DNA of 64,000 bases from Xanthomonas albilineans (GCF_002939705.1 NZ_MDCB01000011.1:1-64000); one strand, 5' to 3'. Shown: positions 18,500 through 29,204, counted from the first letter of the stretch. Numbers and translations: made by a program. The notes: generated by a model from the letters alone, not told the origin.

Positions 18500-19900
18500 A
18501 TGACCCGAGGCAAGCGCATCTACGTGTTGGATACCAATGTGCTCATGCACGATCCGACCGCGCTGTTCAAGTTCGAAGAACACGACGTGTTCCTGCCGAT
18601 GCAGGTGATCGAGGAACTGGACAACGCCAAGAAGGGCATGTCCGAAGTCAGTCGCAACGCACGACAGGTCAGCCGCTTCCTCAACGAATTGATAGAAGGC
18701 GCCGGCGCCGAGCAGATCGCCTCCGGCATCCCGCTGAGCCACCCACAAGGCATCCAGCTCAAGAGCAACAGCAGCATCGGCCGGCTGTACTTCCAGATTC
18801 AGCCGGTCGAGCCCGGGCGCAGCTTCGGCAGCGTCGCCCCGGACAACAAGATTCTGGCCTCGGTGCTGGCGCTGTGCGAACAGCGCCCGGAAACGCCGGT
18901 GATCCTGGTCTCCAAGGACATCAACCTGCGGATCAAGGCGGCGATCAGCGGCATGGTCGCCGAAGACTACGAGAACGACCGCGCGCTCGACGATTTCAGC
19001 CTGCTCTACACCGGCGCGATCGAACTGCCGGAGCATTTCTGGCAAAAACATAACCAGGACCTGCGCAGTTGGAGCGACAAGGGTCGCACCTGTTACGAAA
19101 TTACGCTGGCCGCCGACGAGGACTGGTATCCGAACCAGTACCTGTATCTGCCCGGCGAGGACGAAGTGGAACTACGCGTGGTCAAGGTCAACGCCGAGCG
19201 CAAGGCCACGCTGGCGCTGGTGGACGACTTTCGCAGTGGTCAGCACGCGGTGTGGGGCGTTGCCGCGCGTAACCGCGAGCAGAACTTCGCGCTCAACGCC
19301 CTGATGGACCCGGAAATCGACTTCGTCACCCTGCTCGGCACCGCCGGCACCGGCAAGACCTTGCTGGCGCTGGCCGCCGGTCTTGCGCAGACCATGGACC
19401 AGCAGCGTTACCGCGAAATCATCATGACCCGCGCCACGGTCAGCGTCGGCGAAGATATCGGCTTCCTGCCAGGCACCGAGGAGGAAAAGATGACGCCATG
19501 GATGGGGGCGCTGACCGACAACCTGGAAGTGCTCACGCACACCCAGGAAGGCGGCGCCTGGGGCCGCGCGGCGACCAACGACCTGCTCGCCAGCCGGATC
19601 AAGATCCGTTCGATGAACTTCATGCGTGGGCGCACGTTCCTGTCGCGCTATCTGATCCTGGACGAAGCGCAGAACCTGACGCCGAAGCAGATGAAAACGC
19701 TCATCACCCGTGCCGGCCCCGGCACCAAAATCGTCTGTCTGGGCAACGTCGAACAGATCGACACCCCCTATCTCACCGAAACCACCTCCGGTCTCACCTA
19801 TGCGGTGGACCGCTTCAAAGCCTGGCCGCACAGCGCACACATCACTCTGCGCCGTGGCGAGCGCTCGCGTCTGGCCGACTATGCCTCGGAGGTTCTGTGA
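18500..19900 (+). CDS. phoH: PIN-PhoH ATPase (PhoH2/YlaK type)
   Basis: A 466-residue two-domain protein. Residues about 1-150 form a PIN ribonuclease domain with acidic residues in YVLDTNVLMHDP, VIEELDNAKKG and VILVSKDINLR. From about 240 onward is a PhoH ATPase domain with Walker [16 protein letters not shown] and Walker B YLILDEAQNLTP. PhoH2-type proteins are RNA helicases/nucleases in vitro; their cellular role is not settled. The stop overlaps the GTG start of a downstream lipoprotein (GTGA), so the two are translationally coupled. Confidence 0.93.
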   Translation: MTRGKRIYVLDTNVLMHDPTALFKFEEHDVFLPMQVIEELDNAKKGMSEVSRNARQVSRFLNELIEGAGAEQIASGIPLSHPQGIQLKSNSSIGRLYFQIQPVEPGRSFGSVAPDNKILASVLALCEQRPETPVILVSKDINLRIKAAISGMVAEDYENDRALDDFSLLYTGAIELPEHFWQKHNQDLRSWSDKGRTCYEITLAADEDWYPNQYLYLPGEDEVELRVVKVNAERKATLALVDDFRSGQHAVWGVAARNREQNFALNALMDPEIDFVTLLGTAGTGKTLLALAAGLAQTMDQQRYREIIMTRATVSVGEDIGFLPGTEEEKMTPWMGALTDNLEVLTHTQEGGAWGRAATNDLLASRIKIRSMNFMRGRTFLSRYLILDEAQNLTPKQMKTLITRAGPGTKIVCLGNVEQIDTPYLTETTSGLTYAVDRFKAWPHSAHITLRRGERSRLADYASEVL

Positions 19901-20388
19901 GTACCGGGGGCGCACGCCTGAGCGGTGCGGCACTGGTCATGGCCTTGCTTGGCGCCTGCGCCACCGCACCCGGTCCGGCCAGCGTACCGACCGCGCTCAA
20001 AGTCGGGCAATCGTGGGTGGTCACGCGCAACAGCACCGCCGCGCAGGTGCTGGACACCTGCGCGCGCGACAGCCCGGCACACCACGACGGCGCGGTGAAC
20101 GGCTATTGGATTCCGACGCCGGAACAGATCGCACAACTAGAAGCGCATCTGGCGCAACTACAGCCGCAGATCGCCGATCCATCGAGCTCCGATCACCAGT
20201 ACGTAGGCATCGTGTATCACGGCAAGCAAGCGATCTACGTCAACGCTTTCGCCCCGGACGACAACCGCGATCGCAACCCCGCCATCGATGCGGTACGCAC
20301 CTGCGGCGGCGGCGCCCGCTTCTGGGGCGCTGTCTACGATCCGGCTAGCGGCAGCTTCTCCGAAATCGCGGTCAACGGCGCCCACTAA
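19897..20388 (+). CDS. Small lipoprotein of unknown function, coupled to phoH
   Basis: A 163-residue protein read from GTG at 19897, which has GGAGG 4 bases upstream and overlaps the phoH stop. An export signal (LSGAALVMALLGAC) ends in a good lipobox, LLGAC, with Cys about 22. The mature part has no domain I recognise; it contains two further Cys that could form a disulphide (LDTCARD, RTCGGGARFWGAVYD) and the segment GIVYHGKQAIYVNAF, suggesting a small compact beta fold. Expected in the periplasmic face of a membrane. No function is assigned; the coupling to a cytoplasmic PhoH ATPase is unexplained. Confidence 0.75.
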   Translation: MSTGGARLSGAALVMALLGACATAPGPASVPTALKVGQSWVVTRNSTAAQVLDTCARDSPAHHDGAVNGYWIPTPEQIAQLEAHLAQLQPQIADPSSSDHQYVGIVYHGKQAIYVNAFAPDDNRDRNPAIDAVRTCGGGARFWGAVYDPASGSFSEIAVNGAH

Positions 20389-20439
20389 GTTGGCAACTGG
20401 TATCCACCGCTACCAGATGCGTACACATCACCATACGGC

Positions 20440-21114
20440 ATGAGCTTCACGTTGCCGCGCTGGGCATGGATTCTCGCCGGGGCACTGGCCGGCGTCGCCG
20501 GCATGGTCAACGTGGTCGGCTATCTCGGTTTCGAGCACCAGGCGGTGACCCACCTCACCGGCACCACGACCTTGCTCGGGGCGGCACTGGCTGACGGTGA
20601 TACTCGCGCGATCGGCCAACTGACCGGCGTGGTGCTCGCGTTCCTGGGCGGCGCCATACTAGCCGGTAGCATCGTGCAGGATAGCTGTCTGCATCTGGGC
20701 CGGCGCTACGGTCTGGCGCTTGCGCTGGAAGCGCTGCTGTTGCTCGCGGCGATGCAGGTGTTCAAACAACAGCAGCTCTCTGGCGCTCTGCTCGCCGCGA
20801 TGGCCTGCGGCCTGCAGAACGCCACCACCACGATCTACAGCGGCGCCGTGGTACGCACGACCCATCTCACCGGCATGTTCACTGATCTGGGGATCGGTCT
20901 GGGCCAAGCGCTAAGCGGCCTGCCGCTGCAACGTCGGCGCATTCGCCTGAGCCTGCTGATCATCGGCGGATTCCTGCTCGGCGGCGTGATGGGTGCATTG
21001 GCGTACCGCCGCATCGGTTTCAATGCACTGTTGGCGCCAGCGCTGCTGACTGGCACGGTCGGCACGCTGTACACCCTGCTCATTCAATCCCATCACCGCA
21101 AGCGCTATGAGTGA
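20440..21114 (+). CDS. DUF1275 (YoaK family) membrane protein
   Basis: A 224-residue integral membrane protein with about six hydrophobic helices. The N-terminal helix is [20 protein letters not shown] and the motif [12 protein letters not shown] follows. The family motif MACGLQNA near residue 125 and [11 protein letters not shown] near 145 place it in DUF1275. The function of the family is unknown; a transporter-like role is sometimes suggested. It stands between the phoH pair and thiD with no overlap, so it may be a single unit. Confidence 0.85.
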   Translation: MSFTLPRWAWILAGALAGVAGMVNVVGYLGFEHQAVTHLTGTTTLLGAALADGDTRAIGQLTGVVLAFLGGAILAGSIVQDSCLHLGRRYGLALALEALLLLAAMQVFKQQQLSGALLAAMACGLQNATTTIYSGAVVRTTHLTGMFTDLGIGLGQALSGLPLQRRRIRLSLLIIGGFLLGGVMGALAYRRIGFNALLAPALLTGTVGTLYTLLIQSHHRKRYE

Positions 21115-21260
21115 TCAACAAAAGCTTCGCCAGTCGTGTGCAGCCGGCGCATGAGGATTCCGAGCACTGCCCGCGCCCAGCCAGCGGCGACACAGCAGTT
21201 TTGTTAGCCACTCTAAGCGACACCATCGCCAAGGCGTCGCCAGGACTGCACAATCTGCGC

Positions 21261-22070
21261 ATGACCGACCCCATCTCCGTCTCCGCGCTGAGCATCGCCG
21301 GCACCGATTCCGGCGGCGGTGCAGGAATCCAGGCCGATCTGAAAACCTTCGCCGCGCACCGCGTACACGGCCTGTCTGCGGCGGCCGCACTCACCGCGCA
21401 ACACACCCGTGGCGTGACCGCCGTGCATATTCCGCCATTGCCATTCCTGCGCGCGCAGATCGAGGCGTGTTTCGCCGATTTCGACATCGCCGCGGTCAAG
21501 CTCGGCATGCTCGCCAATGCCGCGGTGATCGACCTGGTGGCCGATGTCTTGGAACACCACCGTCCACCTTACGTGATTCTGGACCCGGTGATGGTGGCGA
21601 CCAGCGGCGCCACCCTGCTGGAAGACGACGCGCTGGACGCACTGCGCCAGCGCCTACTGCCGTTGGCGACCCTGGTCACGCCGAACATTCCGGAAGCGCA
21701 GTTACTGCTGCGTCGCCCGATCGAGAACGCCGACGATGCCGAGCACGCGATCACCGCCTTGCTGGAAGCTGGGGCGCGCGCAGTACTGCTAAAAGGCGGC
21801 CATCTACACGAAGGACAGAGGGTAATCGACCGCTACGACGATGGCGCCAGCCGCAGCGAATTCAGCCATGCACGGCTGGCGCTGGACGCACACGGCACTG
21901 GCTGCACCCTCGCGGCGGCGATCGCCGCGCAACTATGCCTGGGCATGTCATTGCCAGCCGCTTGCGCAGCGGCGGTCGACTACGTGGCTCGCGCACTGCG
22001 CGGCGGCTACCGTCCTGGCCGCAGCGCAGTGGTTGTACTGGACCATTTCGGCGCCGCACGCAGCGGATGA
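21261..22070 (+). CDS. thiD: Hydroxymethylpyrimidine/phosphomethylpyrimidine kinase
   Basis: A 269-residue ribokinase-fold kinase of thiamine synthesis that phosphorylates HMP and HMP-phosphate. Recognisable parts are [20 protein letters not shown] at the N-terminus, [15 protein letters not shown] in the middle, and the catalytic base region [13 protein letters not shown] near residue 215. The start at [14 protein letters not shown] is chosen; 50 upstream codons are open but unlike the family. No other thiamine genes are nearby. Confidence 0.93.
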   Translation: MTDPISVSALSIAGTDSGGGAGIQADLKTFAAHRVHGLSAAAALTAQHTRGVTAVHIPPLPFLRAQIEACFADFDIAAVKLGMLANAAVIDLVADVLEHHRPPYVILDPVMVATSGATLLEDDALDALRQRLLPLATLVTPNIPEAQLLLRRPIENADDAEHAITALLEAGARAVLLKGGHLHEGQRVIDRYDDGASRSEFSHARLALDAHGTGCTLAAAIAAQLCLGMSLPAACAAAVDYVARALRGGYRPGRSAVVVLDHFGAARSG

Positions 22071-22271
22071 GCAAGCTGACACATCGCGTAGAAAACACAT
22101 TGCGCCACTGCCTATATGAGCACAGCCTGAGCCAAGCGGACAGGCCACGCCCCCTTGAACCGAGCAAGCGGTAATCGTGACACAGGACCTCGCTGAACGA
22201 GATCGACTGAATTTTTTGAAGGAAGGATTGACGCCTCCAACCACCTCACGCATAATTCCGCTCCTGACAAC

Positions 22272-22348
22272 GCGCCCGTAGCTCAGTTGGATAGAGTACC
22301 TGGCTACGAACCAGGCGGTCGGGAGTTCGAATCTCTCCGGGCGCACCA
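22272..22348 (+). tRNA. tRNA-Arg (anticodon ACG)
   Basis: A complete cloverleaf with a 7-base acceptor stem GCGCCCG/CGGGCGC, the D-arm GCTCAGTTGGATAGAGT, and an anticodon stem CCTGG/CCAGG around the loop CTACGAA (anticodon ACG). The T-arm contains GTTCGAAT and the 3' CCA is encoded. A terminator follows directly. Confidence 0.97.
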
Positions 22349-22355
22349 GTCAGAT

Positions 22356-22388
22356 AAAAAAACGACAAGCCGTTGCTTGTCGTTTTTT
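22356..22388 (+). terminator. Terminator after tRNA-Arg
   Basis: The inverted repeat ACGACAAG / CTTGTCGT with a 6-base loop is preceded by a run of A and followed by a run of six T. It ends the tRNA transcript and would also work in the opposite direction for the DedA-rhodanese gene. Confidence 0.85.
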
Positions 22389-22512
22389 GTTTTCAGCCAA
22401 CTCATCGGCGGGACAAACAAGCCGCCTGCGGCGCATAAGCGCTATGGCTGCCTGCATATAAAACCTTCTGCACGTAAAGCATGCAGCACGCATCGTCCTC
22501 CTGACCGCACGC

Positions 22513-23502
22513 TTACGCAGCACCCACACCTTCGTGCGGCGCTACAGGCGGAACACCGGCGTCGCCGACCTCTATCACCGGGTAACCGGCCATCTGCCAT
22601 GCCTCCAACCCACCCCGCAACGGCACCACGTCATCGTAATGCCGCTGGCGCAGCCGCCTAGCCAGCACGGCAGCAGACACCTCATTCGGACACGCACAGT
22701 AAATGACGATTTTGCGCTCGCGCGGCAACGCCGCGACAATCTCGTCGATACGTCGGTCGTCCACAGGCATCGCCCCCGGAATGACATACGACTCCAGCGT
22801 GCGATAGCCCGGAGCGCGAATATCCAACACAACTGGTACCTCCTCACCCTGCATCAACGCGTAGAGTTCGTCCACGTCGATGCGCGAGGACTCCATCGAC
22901 TTCATCAATCTGTACCGGCGCCAAGCCCTATAACCCACATAGAAGGCCAGCAGACCGCCTAGCAACAGCGACGCGCGCGCGCCTAACAAACTCAACCAAT
23001 CCAGCAATGCCTGGAGTTGGCCGGCAAAGCATAGACCGAGCAACAGACCACAGACAGCCCACAACGCGGCGCCCAAGGTGTCGTAGCGCAGAAACATAGC
23101 CAACCGTACCCGCATCGCACCGGCCATCGGCACCGAGACCATGGACAAACCAGGCACGAACTTTGCGAGCATCAGCAGGCGTACTCCCCAGCGCGCATAG
23201 AAGCGCTCGGTTTGCCTCATGCAGCTGTCGCGCGACAACGACAGCCGACACAGCGACTGCAACGTGCGATTGCCATAACGGCGACCAGCCCAGAACCAGA
23301 GCAGATCACCGAGCAGACTAGCCAGGATCGAAACCGACAACGCGCTCAACAGTGCAACCCACATCTCCACACCGTGGAGCAACGCATACGTCGCACCAAC
23401 CAGAATCAGGGTTGGCAATGCTGGCACAGGCAAACCCAACGACAACGCCAACACGTTGACGAAGAGCAGAGCCAGCCCATAACGCGCGATCAGTTCCTGC
23501 AT
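22513..23502 (-). CDS. DedA-family membrane protein fused to a rhodanese domain
   Basis: A 329-residue fusion. Residues about 1-190 are a DedA/VTT (SNARE-associated) membrane domain with several helices and the family-type segments LGLPVPALPTLILVGATYA and FVPGLSMVSVPMAGAMR. Residues about 215-320 are a rhodanese domain; LDIRAPGYR begins it and the active-site loop is IYCACPNEVSAA, with the candidate sulphur-carrying Cys there. DedA proteins flip lipid carriers or support membrane energetics; a fused rhodanese would sit on the cytoplasmic side. MQELIARYG is taken as start; a TTG nine codons earlier is possible. The gene stands alone between two tRNA genes. Confidence 0.88.
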   Translation of the reverse strand: MQELIARYGLALLFVNVLALSLGLPVPALPTLILVGATYALLHGVEMWVALLSALSVSILASLLGDLLWFWAGRRYGNRTLQSLCRLSLSRDSCMRQTERFYARWGVRLLMLAKFVPGLSMVSVPMAGAMRVRLAMFLRYDTLGAALWAVCGLLLGLCFAGQLQALLDWLSLLGARASLLLGGLLAFYVGYRAWRRYRLMKSMESSRIDVDELYALMQGEEVPVVLDIRAPGYRTLESYVIPGAMPVDDRRIDEIVAALPRERKIVIYCACPNEVSAAVLARRLRQRHYDDVVPLRGGLEAWQMAGYPVIEVGDAGVPPVAPHEGVGAA

Positions 23503-24235
23503 GTCATGCTGCACCCAAGACGAAAACAACCGAGGCCATTATCCTCCCAACACCGACGGCGCGTGTCCGCGCCGACGCATCACCGGCCGGACACATCCAT
23601 CCATCGTCGCGCAGCACATGCGCACGACGACCCGCACCAACCACACTTCGCCCAGACCACGTCAAGCACAGTCAATCGCGCCAAGTGGCCCACTCCTTGC
23701 CACTGCGCCAAGCAACCTGAAATTGCTCATCAATGGCTTTAGCCCACCTCCCTGCGGAACCACTTGCTCAGCAGCGCGTGGCGGGAGTCCGCGCAACAGA
23801 TCTCCGGCAGGCCAACCAAGCCCAAGCCGCCCCACTACAGCCCGCGCATGCCACGCATAGCCAACATGCTCAGGGCATCCTGAGCGAACAATCCGCCAAC
23901 CTTGCGCCGCGCCGAGTTCGCCAACACGCTCGCGCGATGCACACGCAACCAGGGACGACCGAACACGGCGCGCCATTGCACCAACCGGCACAGGGCCTAC
24001 CTGTGTCGCAGCAAGGATCGGCCCCCATAGGGCAGCGGACTTCCATCCATCCACCTTCTCGTCATTGCCTGGAAAATCCTTCACAGCGATACCGTTGATG
24101 AGCTTACGCGCCACCAAACTCGCAGTGGGTTGGGATGCACAAACGAACGTCGTCGCGACCGATGGCCGCCTCACGGAAGGCCGTCCGAAATCGCATACAA
24201 GCATCCCGTCCTAGCCTGCCAGCTCACCGGCCAGA
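23503..24235. other. Long stretch without a supported gene
   Basis: About 730 bases between the DedA-rhodanese gene and the tRNA-Ser terminator. A 180-codon minus frame at 23662-24204 is open but matches no family I know, lacks a clear ribosome site and has an odd mix of residues. It may be a decayed gene or a dispersed intergenic repeat. No RNA gene or operator was seen. Confidence 0.5.
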
Positions 24236-24279
24236 TAAAAAAGAAACGCCTGCAAATCATTGCTTTGCAGGCGTTTCTT
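24236..24279 (-). terminator. Terminator of tRNA-Ser (minus strand)
   Basis: A perfect 16-base inverted repeat (AAGAAACGCCTGCAAA and its complement) with a 7-base loop, followed on the minus strand by a run of six T. It begins 7 bases beyond the tRNA 3' end. Confidence 0.9.
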
Positions 24280-24285
24280 GACTAC

Positions 24286-24378
24286 TGGCGGAGTGAGAGG
24301 GATTCGAACCCTCGATAGAGCTTTTGACCCTATACTCCCTTAGCAGGGGAGCCCCTTCAGCCGCTCGGGCATCACTCC
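24286..24378 (-). tRNA. tRNA-Ser (anticodon GCT)
   Basis: A class II tRNA of 93 bases with the acceptor GGAGTGA/TCACTCC, a discriminator G and an encoded CCA. The anticodon stem CTCCC/GGGAG holds the loop CTGCTAA (anticodon GCT). A long variable arm follows and the T-arm contains GGTTCGAATCC. It lies downstream of csrA as in many gammaproteobacteria. Confidence 0.97.
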
Positions 24379-24459
24379 GGATTTACGCGTTGCGGGTATT
24401 CCGCGACCGGCCGCGAAGGATACAGGGTTCGACTATCTCAGGTAAACCCTTTCCTCACA

Positions 24460-24675
24460 TCAATCGTCAGATTGATCGTCATGAGGTATCGCACCATGCG
24501 AGTTCTGCTCATCACCGCGCCGGATGCGTTGATAAATTTCTTCGCGATGCACAGCCACGTCCTTAGGCGCGGTGATGCCGATACGCACTTGGTTGCCCTT
24601 GACCCCAAGCACCGTCACGGTGACCGAATCGCCGATCATCAAGGTTTCGCCTCCCCGGCGAGTCAAGATCAACAT
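24460..24675 (-). CDS. csrA: Carbon storage regulator CsrA/RsmA
   Basis: A 71-residue RNA-binding regulator that binds GGA motifs in mRNA leaders and controls translation and stability; in Xanthomonas (as RsmA) it affects virulence and biofilm traits. It begins [16 protein letters not shown] and has the RNA-contact region [19 protein letters not shown] near residues 33-51. Start at 24675 follows GGAGAATTCTAAAA; upstream open codons are shadow. It lies between alaS and tRNA-Ser. The C-terminal tail is polar and longer than the 61 residues of E. coli, as is usual for this family in Xanthomonas. Confidence 0.96.
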   Translation of the reverse strand: MLILTRRGGETLMIGDSVTVTVLGVKGNQVRIGITAPKDVAVHREEIYQRIRRGDEQNSHGAIPHDDQSDD

Positions 24676-24804
24676 TTTTAGAATTCTCCAAAGAAACCAG
24701 CACTCCCACCGACACAACACTCCATGCGGAGCGTCACCATAACCAATACGCTTATGTATGTTAGCGAAGACGTGCCCTGCCAGCAAGGCTTCATGTATGA
24801 ATAT

Positions 24805-27456
24805 TCAGGAGAGATGTTGCTTGACCCATTCGGTGACGCCTGCCAAAGCATGAACAAGGGCGGGCCCGTCCTCGCCACCACCCTGGGCGAGGTCCGGGCG
24901 GCCGCCGCCCTTGCCCGATATCTGACTGGCGATGTGGCTCAACAGTTCCCCGGCCTTGACCCGTCCCATTGGGCTGCCATTCACCCCTGAAACCAGTGCA
25001 ACCTTGCCTTCGCTAGCACCAGCCAACACGATCACACTCTCGCCAAGCTGCTGCTTCAAGCGATCCATCGCCTCGCGCAATGCCTTGGCATCGAATCCCT
25101 CCAACCGTACCGCAAGCACCTTCACCCCGCCCACATCGACCGCCGAACCGGCTAGGTCGGCCGTAGCGCTGGAGGCCAACTTGGCCTTTAATGCCTCCAT
25201 TTCGCGCTCCAGGCGCTTGTACTTGTCACCAAGCTGACGAATCTTGTCTACCATGTCATTCGCGCTGCCACCGACTAACTCGGCAGCCTCGTGCAACATG
25301 GCTTCTTCGGCCGACACGTAATCCAGGGCTCCCTGACCTGTCACCGCCTCGATGCGACGTACGCCGGCGGATACGCCGCCTTCGCTGGTCATCTTGAACA
25401 GGCCGATGTCGCCTGTCCGCGTTACATGCGTACCGCCGCATAGTTCAGTGGAGTAATCGCCCATCTTCAGTACCCGCACGCGCTCGCCGTATTTTTCGCC
25501 GAACAGCGCCATCGCACCGAAGTCCAGCGCTTCCTGCATCCCCATCTGATGCACTTCGACGGCGTGGTTGGCGCGCACTTGCTGATTGACCTTGCGTTCG
25601 ATCAAGGCCAGTTCCTTGGCAGCGATCGGCTGGAAGTGCGAAAAATCGAAGCGCAGGCGATCCGGCGCCACCAGCGAGCCTTTCTGCTGGACATGCGTTC
25701 CCAAGACCTCGCGGAGCGCAGCATGCAACAAATGAGTAGCAGAATGGTTGAGGATAGTCGCACGACGGCGTTCAGCATCGACCTGAGCGGCGAGCACATC
25801 GCCGATCTTCAGAGTACCCTCGATCAACGTACCGACATGGCCATGGAACTGGCCAGCGAACTTCTGCGTATCGGTCACTGCAAAGCGCGTACTGCCCTGG
25901 AGCAATATGCCGATATCACCGACTTGACCGCCAGATTCCGCATAGAATGGCGTCTTATCGGTCAGTATGATCACCGCATCGCCGGACTGCACGGACTTCA
26001 CGGGCCGCCCATCCTTGAGCAATGCGACCACACGCAAGCCATCGGCCTGCAAGCTGTCGTAGCCCAGGAACACGGTCGGCGCCAGCGTCGCGACCAAGTC
26101 GGCCGGCAACTGCACGCCACCACCGAACTTGCCGGCCTCGCGTGCACGCCTGCGCTGCTCTTCCATTGCCGTCTCAAAACCCTGCTCGTCCACGCACAAA
26201 GCGCGCTCGCGGGCGATGTCCTGAGTCAAATCCAGTGGGAAGCCGTAAGTGTCGTACAAACGGAAGGCATCTTCGCCAGCGATCACGCCTCCCTGTGCCT
26301 TCGCAGCAACGTCTTCGAAGATCTTCATCCCGGCGTCGAGGGTCTCGGCAAAACGCTCTTCCTCAGCCTGCAAGGCGCGCAACACGATGTCCTGCGCCGC
26401 GACCAGTTCGGGATAGGCCTCGCCCATCAGCGTAACCAGGGTCGGCACGAGCTTGCTGAAGAACGCCTGCCGCACGCCGAGCATCCAACCATGGCGCAAG
26501 GCACGGCGGATGATCCGGCGCAGAACATAGCCGCGCCCCTCGTTGGACGGCAACACACCATCGACGATCAAGAATGCGCATGCACGAATGTGATCGGCAA
26601 TCACGCGTAACGACTTGTTTTCCAGGTCGGTGGTGACGGTCAGTTCGGAGGCCTTGCGAATCAGTGCCTGGAACAGGTCGATCTCATAGTTGGTGTGCAC
26701 ATGCTGCAGGATTGCCGCTAGGCGCTCCAATCCCATCCCGGTATCCACGCAGGGCGCCGGCAGCGGCACCAGGGTCCCATCGGGCTGGCGATCGAATTGC
26801 ATGAACACCAGGTTCCAAATTTCGATGAAACGGTCGCCATCCTCCTCCGGCGATCCCGGCGGGCCGCCCGCGATATGTGCGCCATGGTCGTAGAAGATCT
26901 CGGTACAGGGACCGCAGGGGCCGGTGTCGGCCATCTGCCAGAAGTTGTCCGAGGCGTAAGGCGCACCCTTGTTGTCGCCGATGCGCACGATGCGCTCCTC
27001 CGGCACACCAACCATATCGCGCCACAGGCCATATGCCTCATCGTCAGTGTGGTAGACCGTGACCAACAAGCGCTCGGCCGGTAATTTCCACACCTGGGTC
27101 AGCAACTCCCAGGCCCAGGCGATCGCATCTTTTTTGAAATAATCGCCGAAGGACCAGTTACCGAGCATCTCGAAGAACGTGTGATGGCGGGCGGTATAAC
27201 CGACCGAGTCCAGATCGTTGTGCTTGCCGCCAGCGCGCAGACAGCGCTGCACATCCGCCGCGCGTACGTAGCTGCGCTTCTCGGCGCCAAGGAATACGTC
27301 CTTGAACTGGACCATGCCGGAATTGGTGAACAGCAGGGTCGGATCGTTACCGGGTATTAGTGGGGCGGAGGGAACGATGGTATGGCCCTTCCCCTTGAAG
27401 AACTCGAGGAAGTCACTGCGAATCTGGGAGGTAGAAAATTTGGCGGGTGCGTTCAT
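24805..27456 (-). CDS. alaS: Alanyl-tRNA synthetase
   Basis: An 883-residue class II synthetase that charges tRNA-Ala. The aminoacylation domain contains [18 protein letters not shown] near residue 90. The editing domain has the zinc motif [16 protein letters not shown] (about 570) with LCGGTHV (about 670). A C-terminal oligomerisation region with coiled-coil sequence ([20 protein letters not shown]) and a DHHA1-like [13 protein letters not shown] motif completes it. The length is standard. It is transcribed between recX and csrA. Confidence 0.97.
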   Translation of the reverse strand: MNAPAKFSTSQIRSDFLEFFKGKGHTIVPSAPLIPGNDPTLLFTNSGMVQFKDVFLGAEKRSYVRAADVQRCLRAGGKHNDLDSVGYTARHHTFFEMLGNWSFGDYFKKDAIAWAWELLTQVWKLPAERLLVTVYHTDDEAYGLWRDMVGVPEERIVRIGDNKGAPYASDNFWQMADTGPCGPCTEIFYDHGAHIAGGPPGSPEEDGDRFIEIWNLVFMQFDRQPDGTLVPLPAPCVDTGMGLERLAAILQHVHTNYEIDLFQALIRKASELTVTTDLENKSLRVIADHIRACAFLIVDGVLPSNEGRGYVLRRIIRRALRHGWMLGVRQAFFSKLVPTLVTLMGEAYPELVAAQDIVLRALQAEEERFAETLDAGMKIFEDVAAKAQGGVIAGEDAFRLYDTYGFPLDLTQDIARERALCVDEQGFETAMEEQRRRAREAGKFGGGVQLPADLVATLAPTVFLGYDSLQADGLRVVALLKDGRPVKSVQSGDAVIILTDKTPFYAESGGQVGDIGILLQGSTRFAVTDTQKFAGQFHGHVGTLIEGTLKIGDVLAAQVDAERRRATILNHSATHLLHAALREVLGTHVQQKGSLVAPDRLRFDFSHFQPIAAKELALIERKVNQQVRANHAVEVHQMGMQEALDFGAMALFGEKYGERVRVLKMGDYSTELCGGTHVTRTGDIGLFKMTSEGGVSAGVRRIEAVTGQGALDYVSAEEAMLHEAAELVGGSANDMVDKIRQLGDKYKRLEREMEALKAKLASSATADLAGSAVDVGGVKVLAVRLEGFDAKALREAMDRLKQQLGESVIVLAGASEGKVALVSGVNGSPMGRVKAGELLSHIASQISGKGGGRPDLAQGGGEDGPALVHALAGVTEWVKQHLS

Positions 27457-27561
27457 GGGCTGGCTGTAGACGAGCGGGCGGGTTTTTCACGCGTGCCATC
27501 AACGATGAAGACGCATAGAAACCCGACAAGATAGCCACCAAGGGTAACAGGCCCGACCCGC

Positions 27562-28053
27562 TCAGTCCTCCGTGGCATCGCGCATAGCTGCGCGGATGCT
27601 ATCGCCATCGAAACCCCGCCGCGCCAGCAAGTCGGCAGCCTTGCGCCGTTGTTGCAGATCTCTTGACGCTTCCGCGCCGAAACGCCGCATCACCAAGTCG
27701 CGGGCATTTTCGGCCCAATCGCCTTCGAAGGTCGCCATGGCCATCGCGATGGCATCGCTATCGAACCCATGCGTGCATAGCATTGCGCGGATGTACAGCG
27801 GTCCATAGCCCAGGCTGGCACGGCTGCGGACCAACAGTTCAGCAAATCGGCCATCGTCCTGCCAGCCATCGTCACTGAGGCGATCCACTGCCGCATTGGC
27901 AGCCTCTACCTCCACACCGCGCGCCAACAACTTGCGGGTCAATTCCTTGCGTGAATGCTCGCGCCGCACTAACAATCCCAAAGCCTTTTGCAGCGGCGTC
28001 TGCTCCGGTTGTCGGCGACGCCGATGGCGCTCCTGTGCAGGCTCTTCGCTCAT
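27562..28053 (-). CDS. recX: Regulatory protein RecX
   Basis: A 163-residue RecX-family protein that binds RecA filaments and limits RecA activity. It is made of three-helix repeats: [20 protein letters not shown], then [19 protein letters not shown], then [18 protein letters not shown] at the C-terminus. [14 protein letters not shown] at 28053 is chosen over a start 12 codons earlier. It lies directly downstream of recA, the usual place, and before alaS. Confidence 0.93.
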   Translation of the reverse strand: MSEEPAQERHRRRRQPEQTPLQKALGLLVRREHSRKELTRKLLARGVEVEAANAAVDRLSDDGWQDDGRFAELLVRSRASLGYGPLYIRAMLCTHGFDSDAIAMAMATFEGDWAENARDLVMRRFGAEASRDLQQRRKAADLLARRGFDGDSIRAAMRDATED

Positions 28054-28166
28054 GGAAATCCACCACCAGTCATGCGCCATCCCTGGCACGTGTGCTCCTT
28101 AGCTTGATCAAGACCGCCGAGGGAGACGAGCGGCACTGACTCCACCGCTCCCCCGGCAGAAAACCC

Positions 28167-29204
28167 TTAAGCGTCGAGGTCTTCGGCGTCGGCGGGGCTG
28201 GGCGCGATTTCCGTGGGCTGGAACTTCTCGCGCAGTTCGCTTTCCAACTTGGCGGCAACCTGAGGGTTGTCGCGCAGGTAGCCGCGAGCGTTGTCCTTGC
28301 CCTGGCCGATGCGCTCACTGCCGTAGCTATACCAGGCGCCGGCCTTTTCAACCAGCTTGGCCTCCACGCCCATGTCGATCAGTTCGCCCTCGCGACTGAT
28401 GCCTTCGCCGTAGAGGATCTCGGTGACGACCTGTTTGAACGGGGGAGCCAACTTGTTCTTGACCACCTTGATTTTGGTCTGGTTGCCGATGATTTCATCG
28501 CCCTTCTTGATCGCGCCGATGCGGCGGATATCCAACCGCACCGATGCGTAAAACTTCAGTGCGTTACCGCCGGTGGTGGTTTCCGGGCTCTGCCCCGGCA
28601 TCATCACACCGATCTTCATGCGCAACTGGTTGATGAAGACGACCAGGGTGTTGGAGCGCTTGATGTTGCCGGTGAGCTTACGCAGCGCCTGGCTCATCAG
28701 ACGCGCCTGCAGGCCGGGCAGTTGATCGCCCATTTCACCCTCGATTTCGGCCTTTGGGGTCAACGCGGCGACCGAGTCAATCACCACGATGTCCACCGAC
28801 CCCGAGCGCACCAGCATATCGGCGATTTCCAGCGCTTGTTCGCCGGTATCCGGCTGCGACAGCAGCAATTCGTCGACATTGACGCCCAGCTTGGCAGCGT
28901 AGACCGGGTCCAGCGCATGTTCGGCATCAATGAACGCAGCGGTGCCGCCGTTCTTCTGACACTGAGCGATGGCCTGCAGGGTCAGGGTGGTCTTGCCCGA
29001 GGATTCCGGACCGTAAATCTCGACCACGCGGCCCTTCGGCAGGCCACCGATGCCGAGCGCGATATCCAGCATCAGCGAACCGGTCGGAATCACTTCCACG
29101 GCTTCGATGACACGATCGCCCATCCGCATCACCGAGCCCTTGCCGAACTGCTTTTCGATCTGACTCAGGGCGGCCGCGAGCGCGCGCTTCTTGTTCTCGT
29201 CCAT
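28167..29204 (-). CDS. recA: Recombinase RecA
   Basis: A 345-residue RecA. The Walker A motif is [11 protein letters not shown] (about 67), Walker B is [10 protein letters not shown] (about 140), and the DNA-binding loops include [16 protein letters not shown] and [15 protein letters not shown]. It drives strand exchange and stimulates LexA self-cleavage. The start [16 protein letters not shown] follows AAGGAAACAACA; the longer open frame is not used. A 192-base gap separates it from lexA, in which I found no copy of the LexA operator present before lexA. Confidence 0.98.
   Translation of the reverse strand: MDENKKRALAAALSQIEKQFGKGSVMRMGDRVIEAVEVIPTGSLMLDIALGIGGLPKGRVVEIYGPESSGKTTLTLQAIAQCQKNGGTAAFIDAEHALDPVYAAKLGVNVDELLLSQPDTGEQALEIADMLVRSGSVDIVVIDSVAALTPKAEIEGEMGDQLPGLQARLMSQALRKLTGNIKRSNTLVVFINQLRMKIGVMMPGQSPETTTGGNALKFYASVRLDIRRIGAIKKGDEIIGNQTKIKVVKNKLAPPFKQVVTEILYGEGISREGELIDMGVEAKLVEKAGAWYSYGSERIGQGKDNARGYLRDNPQVAAKLESELREKFQPTEIAPSPADAEDLDA

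Noticed and set aside
22272-24378. Possible integrative element between two tRNA genes
   Set aside because: No integrase, no direct repeat of either tRNA 3' end seen, and the only gene between them is a DedA-rhodanese fusion.
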